From Cenococcum geophilum 1.58 (taxonomy: Eukaryota > Ascomycota > Dothideomycetes > Gloniales > Gloniaceae): a DNA stretch of 64,000 nucleotides. The DNA is taken from positions 834,771 through 898,770 of the forward strand of contig KV748204.1 in NCBI GenBank assembly GCA_001692895.1, written 5' to 3'. Numbering within the stretch: position 1 is the stretch's first letter; each line of letters begins with the position of its first letter. The notes below the pieces were generated by a model that worked only from the letters and a program-made list of their open reading frames with translations, ran no database searches and had not been told where the DNA came from. This document shows positions 1 through 11,764 of the stretch, one piece after another. The position numbers were made by a program, and so were the translations under genes.

Positions 1-3000
1 TCAAAGTTACTAACTGAGAAGATAAACATTTCCATTTTCTAACCTTCCAAAAATTGTCAAGCTCAACATTCGGCCTCATGGAAAGCATAAGCTTCAAAAA
101 ACTATTCCTCCTGCCAAGTCACTGTTACCCGATGTGACATATGAGTACCTCAACTAAATCTACTAGTTCCAGCTCTCCGGATGGTATCGTCTCAAACCCT
201 CTGATCCCCCTTTCTATCATCTAGTCGGGGGCGAGCTCTACCGGGCTTCAACACCTATTAACTAGCCTTTCCGTTATTGCCGGACCGGTATCAAGATGCT
301 TTTCAATGCATGCCAGGATGTTTCAACTAGGGGAAGGGCTCTCAACTCTCATCTTCAATTATTATCTAATAAATTCTTCGACATCCCTTCAGTACACTCC
401 ACCGAAGTCTCAACTCATTCGTCTCGACAGCTTTAGGATCGATCAACACTAGACCGTCCCATCAAAGACGGAAGCCATCATTCCGACGGAGCCAAGCACT
501 CACGATGCCGCATCACCTACCGCAGCCTGAAAGCCTCAACCGCAGTCCACATCTCGATGCCAAAAACATCCCAAGATGTAAACATCCGAACCACCAAGCT
601 CCCCCATCGGCCCTATCTTAATCAACCAAACCCATCTGCCCATAAATATCTACGCGACGCCATCGAGCATCATCCGCGATTTTCCGTCATATTTAGCCTA
701 TTTTAAGCACCAAGGAGTCCAAAACGCAGCCGACGCTATCCTACCAAGCCCTACCCAACCGCAATCGACAGCCCACCCACCTTGCGCACAAAACCCAAAT
801 CTCTCGCTGATCGAGTCGATGAGACGTGCTGCACTTTCGAAACTATCAGCCTTTTTAGCCTTCATCCCCGCACCTCGCCACGCGGTCATGAAACCCTACC
901 GAACCCTTCCCTTCCTCCGGGGTAGATGACACGCGAGAACGATGCATGGCGCACGGCGTAAGGCGCGCGTATTGTTCTTGGCGCTGTTCTAGATACTCAC
1001 CGTCGGCATCCCGGGCATGACGCGCAGTTGCGATTGGCGATGCTGAGTTTTTCTTGGGGACGGTAACACAAAAACGATGCGCGAATCTCTCGTAAGCGGG
1101 GTGTCGTCCTGGCGGGTCGGCCCGGATCACGTCAACCTGCATTGTGCCTGGTGAGCGGCTTGAAGACGCGATGAGGATTAAACCGGTAGGAGCGTGGGGG
1201 CCGTTTCGAAGACAATTTCCGGTTGCGAAGGCTCGTTATCGAGATGCTCGACGATATTGTACCGTTCTGACGGGTATGAAACTATCTACTCTATATCAGT
1301 GGGGTAGTCAGACGAGTCTGCGTTCAAGATCCTTAAGGAAGATGAGGTGAGGGTCGTATGCTCAACTCGAGCATAGCGAGGCCTACATCTCGGTTCGTCG
1401 AGTGGGCTCTGGTAGAGCAAGGAGGCCGAATGCTTCGTGTTCATTGACCGAGGAACTTTGCAGACATTGGAGAGTTAACAGTGGTGGAGACTCTGCTCGC
1501 TTGGAAATTAGTCAGATCTGGCATTCGCTACTCGGCGGGGTGAGGCCTTTTCCTGCAGTGAGAAATCCTCAGCATGGGGCACTCTCTTGATCCTGTACAG
1601 GACCTCAGTATACGAAAAGCGATTTCGGAATACCACTCTTCCAGAGTAAAAGCGAAGTTAGCCTTGGCTTACAGATCCTCATCTGACGGAAGCACTTGGC
1701 GTATCGCTTTCAGAAAGTGGCTCAGGGGCTTCTATCAATAGTGGCGAATAGCGATTGCATTTCTGGTCTCGATTACTAGCGCAAGAGACGGCACGGTCTA
1801 AGAAAGGGCAAAAGATGGTGGCGGTTTGAGGAACGATCAGACTCAAAGTGAAGTGAAACACGAACTCATCCTTTCCTGATGCTTGCATCATGTCACTGTC
1901 GAGGTTGCTTGCAAGGTTGTTCAACAAGAGGGGTCATGCGGTGTGTGAGAGGTGCTCCGGGCGTCGTATGCATAGTCGGTCAACGATAAAAGAGGTGTAT
2001 AGTTGCGGATTTCAGCGATTATCGGTGAAGGGTTGGTGGCGAGGTTACCGCTGAATGCAGATACTGGATCCATGCATTTGGAGATTATGCGAACAGGTCT
2101 CCGCATAGTGTCTCACATCTTGATGATATTCGAGTGGATCCTCCAAGTGTTGGAGATGCACGAGAGAGTCCTATCATAGCACGTCAGATTGACATTGTGC
2201 TTGGATGTGTTATCGAAATCGCAATAGACTTCAAGGGAAGATTCCGTATGAGATCCGAGCACTTCTGCAGCCCCATCCCGCTGCATGCAGGAGATTATGA
2301 TGCACTGGAGCGCAGCGGTTCGTCACACTGCTGCATCGCAAGCTCGGAGATAACTTTTTTCTCATCGCACAGCGCGGTTGAATCCATGTCGTGTGCTCGC
2401 AGGTCGCCTCTAGTTGGCCACCATAGTGGAAAAGAGCCTAGGTTGCGTCGAGAAGCTGGTCAAAGTTCTTCTAGAAGCGGAAGCCACATTCTAGAGCCCT
2501 TGCAGGGGCTGTTGCAGGAGCCACCTCCACGTCACTCCTGTGGGCTCCTATCCCGTCCGCGATGCTTGGCAAGGAGTGGTCCGTGAGGTCTCGCGTGCCT
2601 TATTTGATTGGATAAGAATGGCTCAATAACGCCTAAGCTTTGCTGGCTGCGGATCTTGTAAGAGGCAACGAACCAACGAAATCCCATAGAATACGCATGG
2701 AAGCTGCCTAGAATATTCGCAGAAACTTCTCTAGCTACCGTAATCTGCACAGAGCAACGCCATCTTTGCTGCCTTCCTCTTAGGGCCCTCGCTCGCAACC
2801 CTTAGGCCAGGAACTCGGCCGCTGCGTGACCAATTATCGAGCTTGGGAACTGCACGCGGTACATGGCTCTGGAATCCTAAGATCGTCGGGATATGGTAAC
2901 AGAATACTAATGAAAAAACTTTCTTTTTGTGGGTCGGCATATCACGAAACGGGTTTCTGGGATCCTTCGGCTGCCCTGACAAGGCTGAAAATGGCTGCTA

Positions 3001-3435
3001 TTCGATGGAGCCGATGACCGTCTCGATCCGATGTGGGTGACGTGAGTGGGGTCGCTGGGGTCGCCCAAGCCTGAATGCAAGCCAATCCCTTGCGTTATAA
3101 TAGGGAGGATGTTGAAATACAAGCGAAAGAGTGGTAGAAATGACAAAAGAAATACCTTACCTTGACTCATCAGCTAACTGTGGCGTTAGCGTTCTGTTTC
3201 GGGTTGGCTTTTCAAAATGGCTTAGATGCTAAGATGAGTAGCCGTCCTCGTGCTGCAGTGTCCCGTCTATTACGCAAGTGCAACGGCATGGAGTAGAGTA
3301 GAATGCGCGAAAAGCAATGTGCGAGGGGAGAGAAATGTTTTGAATTGAAAGTGATTAGTAACAGGGTATATCGCTCGAAAAAAACATTAATGTCTCCATA
3401 CCCAGACGTCGAACATCCTACGCTGAAGTTTGAAA
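1..3435. other. no recognisable gene
   Basis: I find no protein family or coherent exon chain on either strand. The composition is balanced, not RIP-like. The only hint of coding is on the minus strand from 1142, where about 48 codons run into a GTGAGT donor-like site near 998; I could not join it to a convincing downstream exon. This may be intergenic DNA or a gene too decayed to read. Confidence 0.5.
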
Positions 3436-4429
3436 TCATTTCCCAGACATATCAATCAGACCAATATCCTTTTCGGCGTCCGTGCTGACTGGTCGTGGTG
3501 CTCCACGGCTAGTGAATTTACCTGTCATACCCATCTTCTTTTCTGTGAGCCAAACCCTCAACATAATGAGACAACGAACAATGAGAAATATGATAATTGC
3601 GCCCACGAGTATACCAATGCAATATCCCGCGACTGACCCCGGCGAATGTTTTTTGTTGTTTAAGAAATCGTACACAAAGAAGTGCTCCGTATCATATGTC
3701 AAATAAGCTAATCCCAAGTACATAGCTAGGATAAATATGATGGGAAGTATATGAATGAAGGGTGGTGGCTCGGTTCGGGGAATGGTAATCTCGAGGAAGG
3801 CATATACAGAATTTAAGGCGTGCTGGGAGATGTTGGTCCATGCAGTGAATTTGCTATCGAAGCCGGAGTATAGGAGGGCCCAGAAAACAACTAATACGTG
3901 TCACTCTATGCAGAATGCGGGGTACATCCTATACTCACTGGTAACCAGCCATGGAAATACGACTATAGTACTGTAGAATATACTATGTAATGCTACATTT
4001 GCTTGCATGGAAATACGACTATAGTACTGTAGAATATACTATGTAATGCTACATTTGCTTGCATGGAAATACGACTATAGTACTGTAGAATATACTATGT
4101 AATGCTTGCAGAGCTTGCGGCCAGCGTGCAAGTAGGGATGCACCAGTCAACCAGTAACTGGCAGTATGTGCAGCGCTGAAAGTAAAGTAGAATGCCAAGC
4201 CCCAATATGTCAGATTTGTGAAGTAGCTGAAAGACCTGTGAGATGCCTCGACCAGCCCACGTGAACCATACCAGCCAAATATGGTGAATATGGTTGTAAA
4301 GGAGTACAAGGAGAGTAGTGCCCGGAAAGCGAAGAGAGCTGTAGGTGGCAGCAGCCAGGACGTGCTGAATCGGTACGTGGGATCAAATCTGCGTTCCGTA
4401 TTCCCCCTCATGCTGCGGAAAATAGGCAT
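3436..4429 (-). pseudogene. FAR-17a/AIG1-like membrane protein, disrupted by tandem triplication
   Basis: The start is the ATG at 4429. Exon 1 runs 4429-3939, a 48-bp intron (GTGAGT..TTAG) lies at 3938-3891, and exon 2 runs 3890-3436. Without the extra repeat copies the exons would join in phase into about 277 residues with several hydrophobic segments, including 'LTYWGLAFYF', 'FYSTIVVFPWLVT', 'NISQHALNS' and 'GYCIGILVGAIIIFLIV'. These match the FAR-17a/AIG1-like family, whose human members AIG1 and ADTRP are membrane threonine hydrolases acting on fatty-acid esters of hydroxy fatty acids. The substrate in fungi is inferred only. Two extra 56-bp units (112 bp, not a multiple of three) inside exon 1 bring a stop soon after the FYSTIVVFP segment and shift the frame. 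I saw no GT..AG pair that would splice out exactly 112 bp. The rest of the frame is clean, so the break looks recent; an assembly artefact is possible. Confidence 0.85.
3950..4106. repeat. 56-bp tandem repeat, 2.8 copies, inside the FAR-17a gene
   Basis: Copies start at 3950, 4006 and 4062; the third stops matching at 4106. Each unit is a 45-bp core belonging to the gene (starts catggaaatacgactatag) plus an 11-bp filler (acatttgcttg) that is not part of the gene. The pattern is core-filler-core-filler-core, with the gene continuing cleanly on both sides. The copies look identical, so the event is recent. Confidence 0.95.
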
Positions 4430-5049
4430 TGTGGATTATGATCCTTCGCGATGGGATGCGGGTCGGTGCAGGTGTGTGACAGGGGTGCCAGAGCGTAAAC
4501 AAAAGGGCCTGGTGATGTCTCGTGGGCCGCTGCAGGTATGCTGCGAAGGTGTGAAAGAAGATATAGGAGACAAAAGAGCGCAGAAGAGACGGCCAAATAT
4601 GCTCTCAGCTCCGATGCTTTTAGAGATCTTCACCTCTGATCTTCAAAAATTCTTAATTGCGATAGGGCTGACCAAGCGGCTGATGGGGAGGCGCAGGGTT
4701 GCTGAGGCCATCCCCCTGATAGACAGGGGCTGTAATGTATTTTGATTTCAATTTGTAATTCAATGCGCAGGCTCCCCGGAAATAGAGAGCTTTGATTGAC
4801 TCCACTTCAGCCCTCTATCTGGAGCCGTCTTGCTTCTCCCACGCAGAGTTTGGACCACTGCACGACTAGAGCACTCTCGCTATTGGTGGCGTTGTCCTTG
4901 CAGTATGACGGCGTCGCATATGACCAAGGGAAGATCCGCAGTGCAAATCACGCCTTTTTATTATGACGAGACAGCCTCTGAAGGTAACGGCAGCCTATCA
5001 AGACAAATCAAACTCACAATACGCTCACCGGGAGTCTACCTGAGTCAAC
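4430..5049. other. intergenic region between divergent genes
   Basis: This separates the minus-strand FAR-17a gene from the plus-strand bZIP gene and presumably holds both promoters. I see no clear TATA box or repeated operator and no gene. Confidence 0.5.
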
Positions 5050-5929
5050 ATGAGTGAAACAACGACATCGGTACGGTCAGATTTATATACTTGTTCTAAC
5101 CATTGACCTGACTAGAGTCCAGAAATGCAACAACCTTGCGCGAATCCGCGACAATCAACGGCGATCTCGCGCCCGACGCAAGGAGTATCTCCAAGAACTC
5201 GAGACTAAGCTGCGCCACTGCGAGCAGATGGGTGTTGAGGCGTCGGCTGAGATTCAGAGTGCTGCTCGGCGTGTATTGGAGGAGAATAAGAGACTTCGTG
5301 CGCTGTTGAGGGAAAGAGGTGTTTCCGAATCCGAGATTACGGCAGTTATGGGCGCAACTGATAGAACTACCGACTACGGCTCTGCGGCGCCCACTCTGGA
5401 CTCTATGTTAGGATGCAAGAGAGCATGTAACGGGCAACCATCGTGTGTTAGTGGATCTTGTAGCGTGCAGCAGAACACGAGCATGCCAAACCCACCACTC
5501 TCGATTCCTTATCAGCGAGCTGCTGCTCTTCAACCGAGCCCAGAGATTGCAAGTCCTCACTCAATAGGTTCAAGCAGCGTTGGTACGCCGAGCAGTATAT
5601 CTACGCCAACGTTTTCGCAAATTTCTATTGCTACTTCTCAAGAACTATCTGAAACGGACAGCTTTCCAAGCCTGGCATATCAATACGATCTGCCTCTCAA
5701 CAACGCTTGGTCTCTCCCTTCAGAACCAGCTTACACGCACGATCAAATTGCATACAACAACACATCTTGCGTTTATGCTGCGAACATCATCAGGAGCATG
5801 AGATCCGATATCGGAACTGAGCTCGAGAACGACCTTGGCTGTCGGGAGCCTAGCAGCGATTGTGCTGTCGACAATTCTGTTGTATTCAATGTCATGGAGA
5901 AGTACTCGAACCAAAATCCCGGCTTGTGA
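5050..5929 (+). CDS. bZIP transcription factor
   Basis: The start chosen is the ATG at 5050. A 7-codon first exon (5050-5070) is followed by a 52-bp intron (5071-5122, GTACGG..CCAG, CTGAC branch site at 5108) that joins in phase to the main exon, giving about 275 residues. Residues 8-70 form a fungal bZIP: a basic region with the N-x7-R pattern (RIRDNQRRSRARRKEY, about residues 14-29), then a leucine-zipper-like helix (YLQELETKL) and a second charged helix. Proteins of this fungal type bind DNA as dimers, often near metabolic or stress genes. The C-terminal two thirds are low-complexity Ser/Thr/Pro-rich sequence with Cys-containing stretches (CKRACNGQPSC), as expected of an activation region. 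The frame is intact. The target genes cannot be told from the sequence. The very short first exon is common in this family and supports the start. Confidence 0.88.
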
Positions 5930-6728
5930 CCTGTGATGGGCTACGCAGCTCTCCGGTCGATTCGCGCATAACGAGCGGGCTTCAGATTAGGCGACCGTAG
6001 AGAACTTTCACCAGGTTAGGCTGTAGTCTAAGGAAAAGTTCCGCCTCACAATGAAATCCGCGTGTAGAGGCGGTCAGGGCTCCATCTTGGTTGGGGAACG
6101 CTGGGAGGCTGTTGTACGGGTAAAATTGATGTCAAGATGAACTATTCGATATTCAGTGAACAGGCGGACTCACTGCGAGTCAAGGCGAGTTTTCCAAGAG
6201 CCTCAAGGCAAACGAGAATCTTTGAGAGGTTCTACACAATTGCTGGAGACAGGCACTTGCGGGCATCCGGATGGTGTGAAAATGCCATTGAGCGCCATTA
6301 CTCATTGAATACAGGGTAGGCCATGGACTATACAAACGCGGGGATCTTTTAGTATGCAGAGTTTGTGGATTTTGTTTGTGCAAATATCGCTTCATTCCTC
6401 ACTTGTCGAGTATTACGACAGGTTTGCGCACACGGAGTAAGCGTCTCGTTGATTTCTATTTTTCTTCAGTGAATAGAATAACGTTATTTTCTAGTCAATT
6501 AAATATCTTGTCCGATTGTCTTTGTCCCTGATGCTCGAGTCGATCACTGCTTTCGGATTACTCCCATTGTCCCATCCAAAGCCAATTAACAAATCCGGAC
6601 ACTCATTGTCTATTTGACAAAACTAATTAATCGACTTTCTTATGATCACGGTTTATGCATCCAAACTCCCGCTCAACTTCTAGAAAGGCTAACTTCACTA
6701 TTGCTAAATTTGTAGCTCAGGTTCCAAG
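5930..6728. other. intergenic, no gene seen
   Basis: Between the bZIP stop and the Ulp1-type gene I see only short spurious frames. The last 250 bp are more AT-rich and probably contain the promoter of the downstream gene. Confidence 0.5.
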
Positions 6729-9700
6729 ATGGTCGAGACACGAGCTGCAAAAAGAAAGGCCCAGGGAGAGGCCTCATCAAACAGACTCCCCAAAAAATCG
6801 GAGACCAATAAGGGCCCTATACGAGGCGAAAAAACTCAAGTGGCGAAGAAGCCTCAAGCAGCAAAGAAACCCCCAGTAACTAGGAAGCCTCCAGCACCTG
6901 GGAAGCCTCCCGTACCCGGAAAACCCCCGGCCCCTAGAAAACCTCCAGCATCTAGAGAAACCCCGGCAACCAGAAAACCTCCAGCAGGCAAGAAACCTGA
7001 GGCGAAACCTGGGCCTGGGCCTAGCGAGGAACAGAAGGAACAAGAAAAGAACGTAAAAGATACACCGCAACTTCTCCAAGAAGGATTGGACGAACTAGCT
7101 GAGGCTCATTGGGATTTATCTTCACTTATCAAGAAAGATAGCCCAGATACTTCAACGGATACCATATTGAAAAGGCCAAACGACTGCCCAATCCCGTCTC
7201 CGTTAGTTGGAGAAAAACTAGTTGTGCGAGCCGGTGAAAAACTCGTTCGGTGTGGAAGTATTAACTCTGTACGACGAATTTTCGCCTGTATACGACATGC
7301 AAATCGAGATTCTTCCGCGGGGTTAATCTTGAAAGAGCGCGACAAAGACTCGGGTTCGTTTTGTACCTTAAATAGGGATGAGAACAGCGATAACGAATTG
7401 GAATGGTACGAAGTGAACGAGAATTTGTCTATTACAGTGTAGGTCAAGTCTATAGCTCATATTTCTATACTTCAACTGATACGCAATTTTTGTTTGTAGA
7501 TATGTAACAAACGCAGCGAGTTCTCCCCTACCGAGTACTCTAACCGTCCAATTCGAACTATACCGGTTAAGTAACACCTACGAGGATCCAACGCGAAGAA
7601 CTTATGGATACTTTATTAATGTCCCAGGTAACATTACTATTAGGGTTAATAGTGATGAGTACACAAACCCTTCTCCTAGCGGCAATGTCGTTATCGGGCC
7701 ACTGGATGGATTTACTGTGATTGAGGTTCTTGACCAACCCATTCTCTTCTGGCGCAAGAAGGAGGATAGGAAACACAACCCAAATACGCCAACAGTAAGT
7801 CTATACAATCTGTATACGAAAATTGCTTATATAGTGGAAGTATCGATCCGCATTTATTCAGAATCCGACACTCATCACATCTACTGCAGTCATAGATTTA
7901 GAAACCATTGTTCTACCGCCTCCACTATCTCCAACATCCTCCCCGCCTAAACCCCCCAAATCTCCTACACCTCCCAAACCTCCAAAATCGCCTAAACCAC
8001 CTAAATCCCCTAAATCACCCAAAGGGCTAGGGGGGAAAGAGGGAAACAAGAAAACTCCTGCCACACCTATAATTCCCGAGGGCAACACTGCCTGCGAATA
8101 TTTTCGCCAGTTGCTTTCAGAATTGACGGAAAACCCTGCTGTCAAAAAATGGGAAAATGAGACAAACGGGAAATTTACAAATCCCAGGCACTAGCTCACG
8201 AACCAGGAAGTTATGGAAGGAGTTACTTCTGTGGCTATCAATGGCATACGGTCGGAGGATTCAGGCTTCAGCATCGTCTCTTGGATGACGCTGGGGGTTG
8301 CAGGATCTGGCCAACATGACCATAATAGAGCGATACGTCCCCAGAGGCCTATGCTTTTGCCGTGGTGGTTCAACCACCACATACTCTTGCTCATCTTCCA
8401 GAGGGACGAAGATGGAACCATCAGTCTCCACGTCCTTGACTCCAAGAAATGGCATAACTCAGTGCAATAGCGTGTACAGATATATCAGGAATCCACAACG
8501 GTCATGGAAAATCTAGTGTGGTACAGGATCCCGTTTAATGATTCGCAGTATATCAAGCCACGGAATGCAATATGGGTGAGCCCCGTGGCGCAACAACTCG
8601 TCGATTGGGCATGTGGTTATCATACAATTCTGAACGCCTGGGTAATTGCTCTGGGATTAAATCTTAATCCAGACTTCATCCCGGAGACAAAATTCTACGA
8701 GGAGGCTTGGCAATTGATTATATTGGCCCTGGGCGGTTTCCTGGATTATCGGATCGTCTACGCGTTCCTTCTTTGCCAAGAATTCATTCAGGAGCAGTCG
8801 AATGTCCCTCAGGACCGCCGGTTCAAGCAAACTAAAAAGCAAACCGAGACTGGAGAAAATGAGAAAAAGATTAGACTCGAAGAAGACGAAATGTTCATGG
8901 CACATTCAGGCTTCCAGGTCAACCGGTCAAACAACGTCCAATTCGAGTCTGGCGTGCCTTATAATACGCTGTTCATCGGAGACACGTATACGGATAAGAT
9001 CAGATTCGAAATGATACCAGAGCTGGCCGCTCGGGGACAGTTTGACGGAAGCGAAGATGGTATTGCTGTTATACAAAGATTCCGGAAAATCTTCAAACGG
9101 CGGAATAAAAGCAGTAGTGACGGACATGGTGATGATGAGTTCGAAGTGATGACGAAAGTACTTAGCCAAGAAGGCCGTCTTGATGGCTCCGAAATTCCCA
9201 GGACCATAAGAGGGACATATATATCCCTGTATTGTCCGAGATCTCCCAAAGTGGATCATGATTTGGAAGAAATCCGTAAAGATCCGTGCTCGTTTTATCG
9301 CCAAAGTCTCAGAGAGGCTTGGGATCGCTTCCAGGAATTCGAGCCGCGTATGGGGCCAAAAGGGCGGGCACATATGATCACCTAAATGGGTGAATATCTC
9401 AATGACGATAATGTGCTGCTAGGGATCGCTTCGGTAATTGAAGCAATCATGGCGCATCAAGAGGAAAAACCTTACCTTTCCGGTTTCACTCTCACTAGTT
9501 CCGTGGACTTGGCCGTGGTACGGAACTATATTAATGATATGCAGGAACCCGTGACGGTAACTCGGCCGAGAAGGCATTGGCTCTTGCCGTGGGTAGTTGA
9601 TAGCTTCGAAACTGCCGCGAAAGAAGGATTAGAGCCGAAGCCGAAGCTGAAGATTGAGCCAGTAGGGGCGCCTGAGGAAGAGGAATACCCTGGACATACT

Positions 9701-10360
9701 CTTTTAATAATGTTTCAAGACGCGGCGAACAACGAAAGTAGTTTACATTTCTTGGACTCCTGCCCGGACTACTTGGAAGACCAGTATGACGAGATTTTCA
9801 AGACAGTTTGTCGAGTCGCCGAGAAGCTTGGGTGGAACGATCACCGAACAAGAGTAAAGTTTCCAAAATCGCCAGGAACCGTCGATGCTGCGCGTCAGCG
9901 AAATCATACGGACTGCGGACTGCACACCATATTCAATGCATAGGTTTGTGCCCTGGGCCTCAAAGTCAATCCTGATGCTCGGTGCATGCCCGGCTTTTAT
10001 AACGATGGTCGTCTGCTTGTCCAGTGCGCTCTTGCCAGCTGCAGCATTGACTGGAAGGCGATCGTAGCGTTCTTTCTGTGCCATGGATATATTGAAGGGT
10101 CTATAGACGACGTGCCTGTCAATCGTCGATTTCCTTCTACAAGGCGACAGACATCCGATTCAGAATTACAAATGCGCAACATAGACAGGAAAATTGGCGA
10201 TCTGGAAGCAGAATTACTGATGGCGCCTTTGAGTACTTCAAACAATATCAATTTTGATGAGTGGAGACTCAGAAGTGAAGAGGATAGTGATGATAGCGAG
10301 GATGATAGCGAAGATGATAGTGAAGGTGATGGTGGAGGTAGAGATGCGAGTGGAAGATAA
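6729..10360 (+). pseudogene. tandem Ulp1/C48-type protease gene with four in-frame stops
   Basis: Exon 1 is 6729-7438, exon 2 is 7500-7794 and exon 3 starts at 7862; introns of 61 and 67 bp are GT..AG. From 7862 to 10360 one frame stays readable, broken only by TAG 8192, TAG 8468, TAA 9383 and TAG 9942. The N-terminus has Lys/Pro repeats of the KPPAPGKPPVP type; a second KPP/KSP tract starts near 7960. Two copies of a Ulp1-like (SUMO/Ub-type cysteine protease, C48) fold follow. Copy 1 has a His in LLPWWFNHH, an Asp in LHVLDS and a Cys at codon 8612 (DWACGYHTI). Copy 2 has LLPWVVD..GHTLLIMF, LHFLDS and a Cys at codon 9914 in QRNHTDCGLHT, close to the family Q-x-N-x2-D-C-G signature. Both share a C-terminal extension ending near VPxxRRF. 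The stop at 9942 falls where copy 1 has Trp (NAWVIALGL against NA*VCALGL). All four fit C-to-T changes of CAG, CAA or TGG. A host SUMO protease or a transposon-associated protease are both possible. Confidence 0.78.
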
Positions 10361-10737
10361 AAAACGTTATCTATTAAATAGCAATATTAAAGCATAGCAA
10401 AAACCTTATTATACAATAAAGCGGATACCCTTTGTCAATGAAATATGCTCATTACTATTACAGGGAAATGGTGACGTGAATCTCTACTAGTTTAATAAAA
10501 AGATGTACTGATATTCAATGTGACCAACAGACTGTATGTACTGGGCCCCCAGGTTTTGCAATGACAAGGCAACGACTATGTATTCTAAACTTGTTAGAGT
10601 TCTTATTTCTATTCTATGAGAAGCCGATGTTATACATATCTACAAGAAGTAATAATACATTTATTGGTCCGGATAATGATGGGAAGTGCCTGGCGCAGGC
10701 GTTTATGATGCATTCCCTGTTTTGCCATTGCTTTTTA
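10361..10737. other. AT-rich spacer
   Basis: This is an AT-rich stretch between the 3' ends of two convergent genes. No gene or clear terminator signal is visible. Confidence 0.5.
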
Positions 10738-11400
10738 TTATCGCCCAAACCGGCCACCGAAAAGACTACCGCTAGCACCACTAGCACTGGCACTGCCTCC
10801 CCTCACCTCTGTTTCCAACCACTGCCTGAGGAACTTCTTATCTTTCATATTCTCCGGTCTTGTGAGCTTTGTCCCCAGCTGTGCTTCCTGTCTACTAAAT
10901 GCCAGGAGAGTAGGCATCGAATTGATCGATAGAAAGAATCAGCCCTATCCAATACAACGTGTTTCTTAAAAGGCTCCAGAAATTTAGTGTCATTACCATA
11001 TACTTCACACCCAAGTCGGAAATAAGTACGGAATCTAGCTCTACCTCCGAGTACCCAATTCCACCTTCTGCTTCTCCAACCCCTTCATCTTCTATTAGCT
11101 CCCTGAGAATCGGCTTAACCGCTGCGCACATCGAACACCACGAGGCAGACCAGAGGGTTATAAGCGGTCGATTGCTGCTCGCAGAGAGAAGTAGGAGTGT
11201 GGAGAGTTCTTCTGGAGTACGGATACTGGTATTCTCTGGTTAGTCGAAACCGCATTCCGGAAGCGATCGAGCGAGAATTACGAATTGTAGATGCGGTTCT
11301 TATCAGAAAAACGCGATGAAGAACTAAAGCTTTTCCTCCATGCCAGCGACCGGCCAGCAACAAGCCGTAATGGAAGGGTGTGGGGGCGTAATATCCTCAT
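10738..11400 (-). CDS. mitochondrial thioredoxin-domain protein
   Basis: The start is the ATG at 11400. Exons are 11400-11282, 11225-10997 and 10926-10738 (178 residues). Intron 1 (56 bp) is canonical GTAATT..CCAG with a CTAAC branch site. The N-terminus is Arg/Ser-rich without acidic residues for about 30 residues (RLVAGRSLAWRKSFSSSSRF), like a mitochondrial presequence. A thioredoxin fold follows: LITLWSASWCSMCAAVKP carries a WCxxC active site, and SMPTLLAF carries the cis-Pro loop. The tail is Gly/Ser-rich, ending GGRFGR. Small mitochondrial-type thioredoxin-like proteins of this layout occur across Pezizomycotina; their substrates are not known to me. Oddity: for the protein to continue as KYM-INSMPTLL the second intron (10996-10927) must end in CG rather than AG. 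The only nearby AG acceptor would delete the cis-Pro loop. The gene may therefore be mis-spliced or damaged. Confidence 0.8.
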
Positions 11401-11764
11401 GATAGAGTTTGATGTTTGCAAGGCGAAGACGTCACAAAACGCCAGGCGCAGACCTTCCCCCGGAGATTTACCCCAGCTTTCCTTTCCACGTGCCAGCTCC
11501 TCCCCCTTTCACCCACCTCGGTGTGTATCTATCCGAGAAAACTTAAAGCTCCCATCGGCTCAATTGAGGACCGAGCGAAGAGAACATCCGGGTAAAACCA
11601 AGCTTCTCCGCACTCGTCTAGCATAAGAGCATTTTACCTCTAATCAACTCGAGGCATGTAGGTACCAGGAGTGCAGCTTCCCTGTCCTCTGATCCAGGAA
11701 CAGGTAGGTATAAATATGCATGACCTCAAGCAATCTATTTTTGCGCGTAGCAAGATAAACCATA
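11401..11764. other. intergenic region with probable promoters of divergent genes
   Basis: This lies between the minus-strand thioredoxin-like gene and the plus-strand GH28 pseudogene. It contains a TATA-like tataaata at 11709-11716, about 50 bp before the GH28 start codon, within a 37-bp segment (11686-11722) that recurs twice inside PPG1. Confidence 0.55.
11686..11722 (+). repeat. 37-bp segment shared with the PPG1 insertion
   Basis: The segment begins cctctgatccaggaacaggt and ends with tataaatatgcatg. It is identical to 15271-15307 and to 15335-15371. Here it lies in the GH28 pseudogene promoter and includes its TATA-like motif, so this is the probable donor copy. Confidence 0.92.

Noticed and set aside
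2134..2586. 150-codon plus-strand frame
   Set aside because: Low-complexity Ser/Arg composition, no recognisable domain and no splice partners; no better than chance in this GC range.
6777..7079. Long open frame antisense to the Lys/Pro-rich exon
   Set aside because: It is a shadow of the KPP repeat codons on the other strand; the sense strand has the splice sites and the protease domains.
8192..9944. Reassignment of the amber codon in this organism
   Set aside because: Other genes in the window end normally at TAG (Esa1 does), and the stops fit point mutation of Gln and Trp codons.
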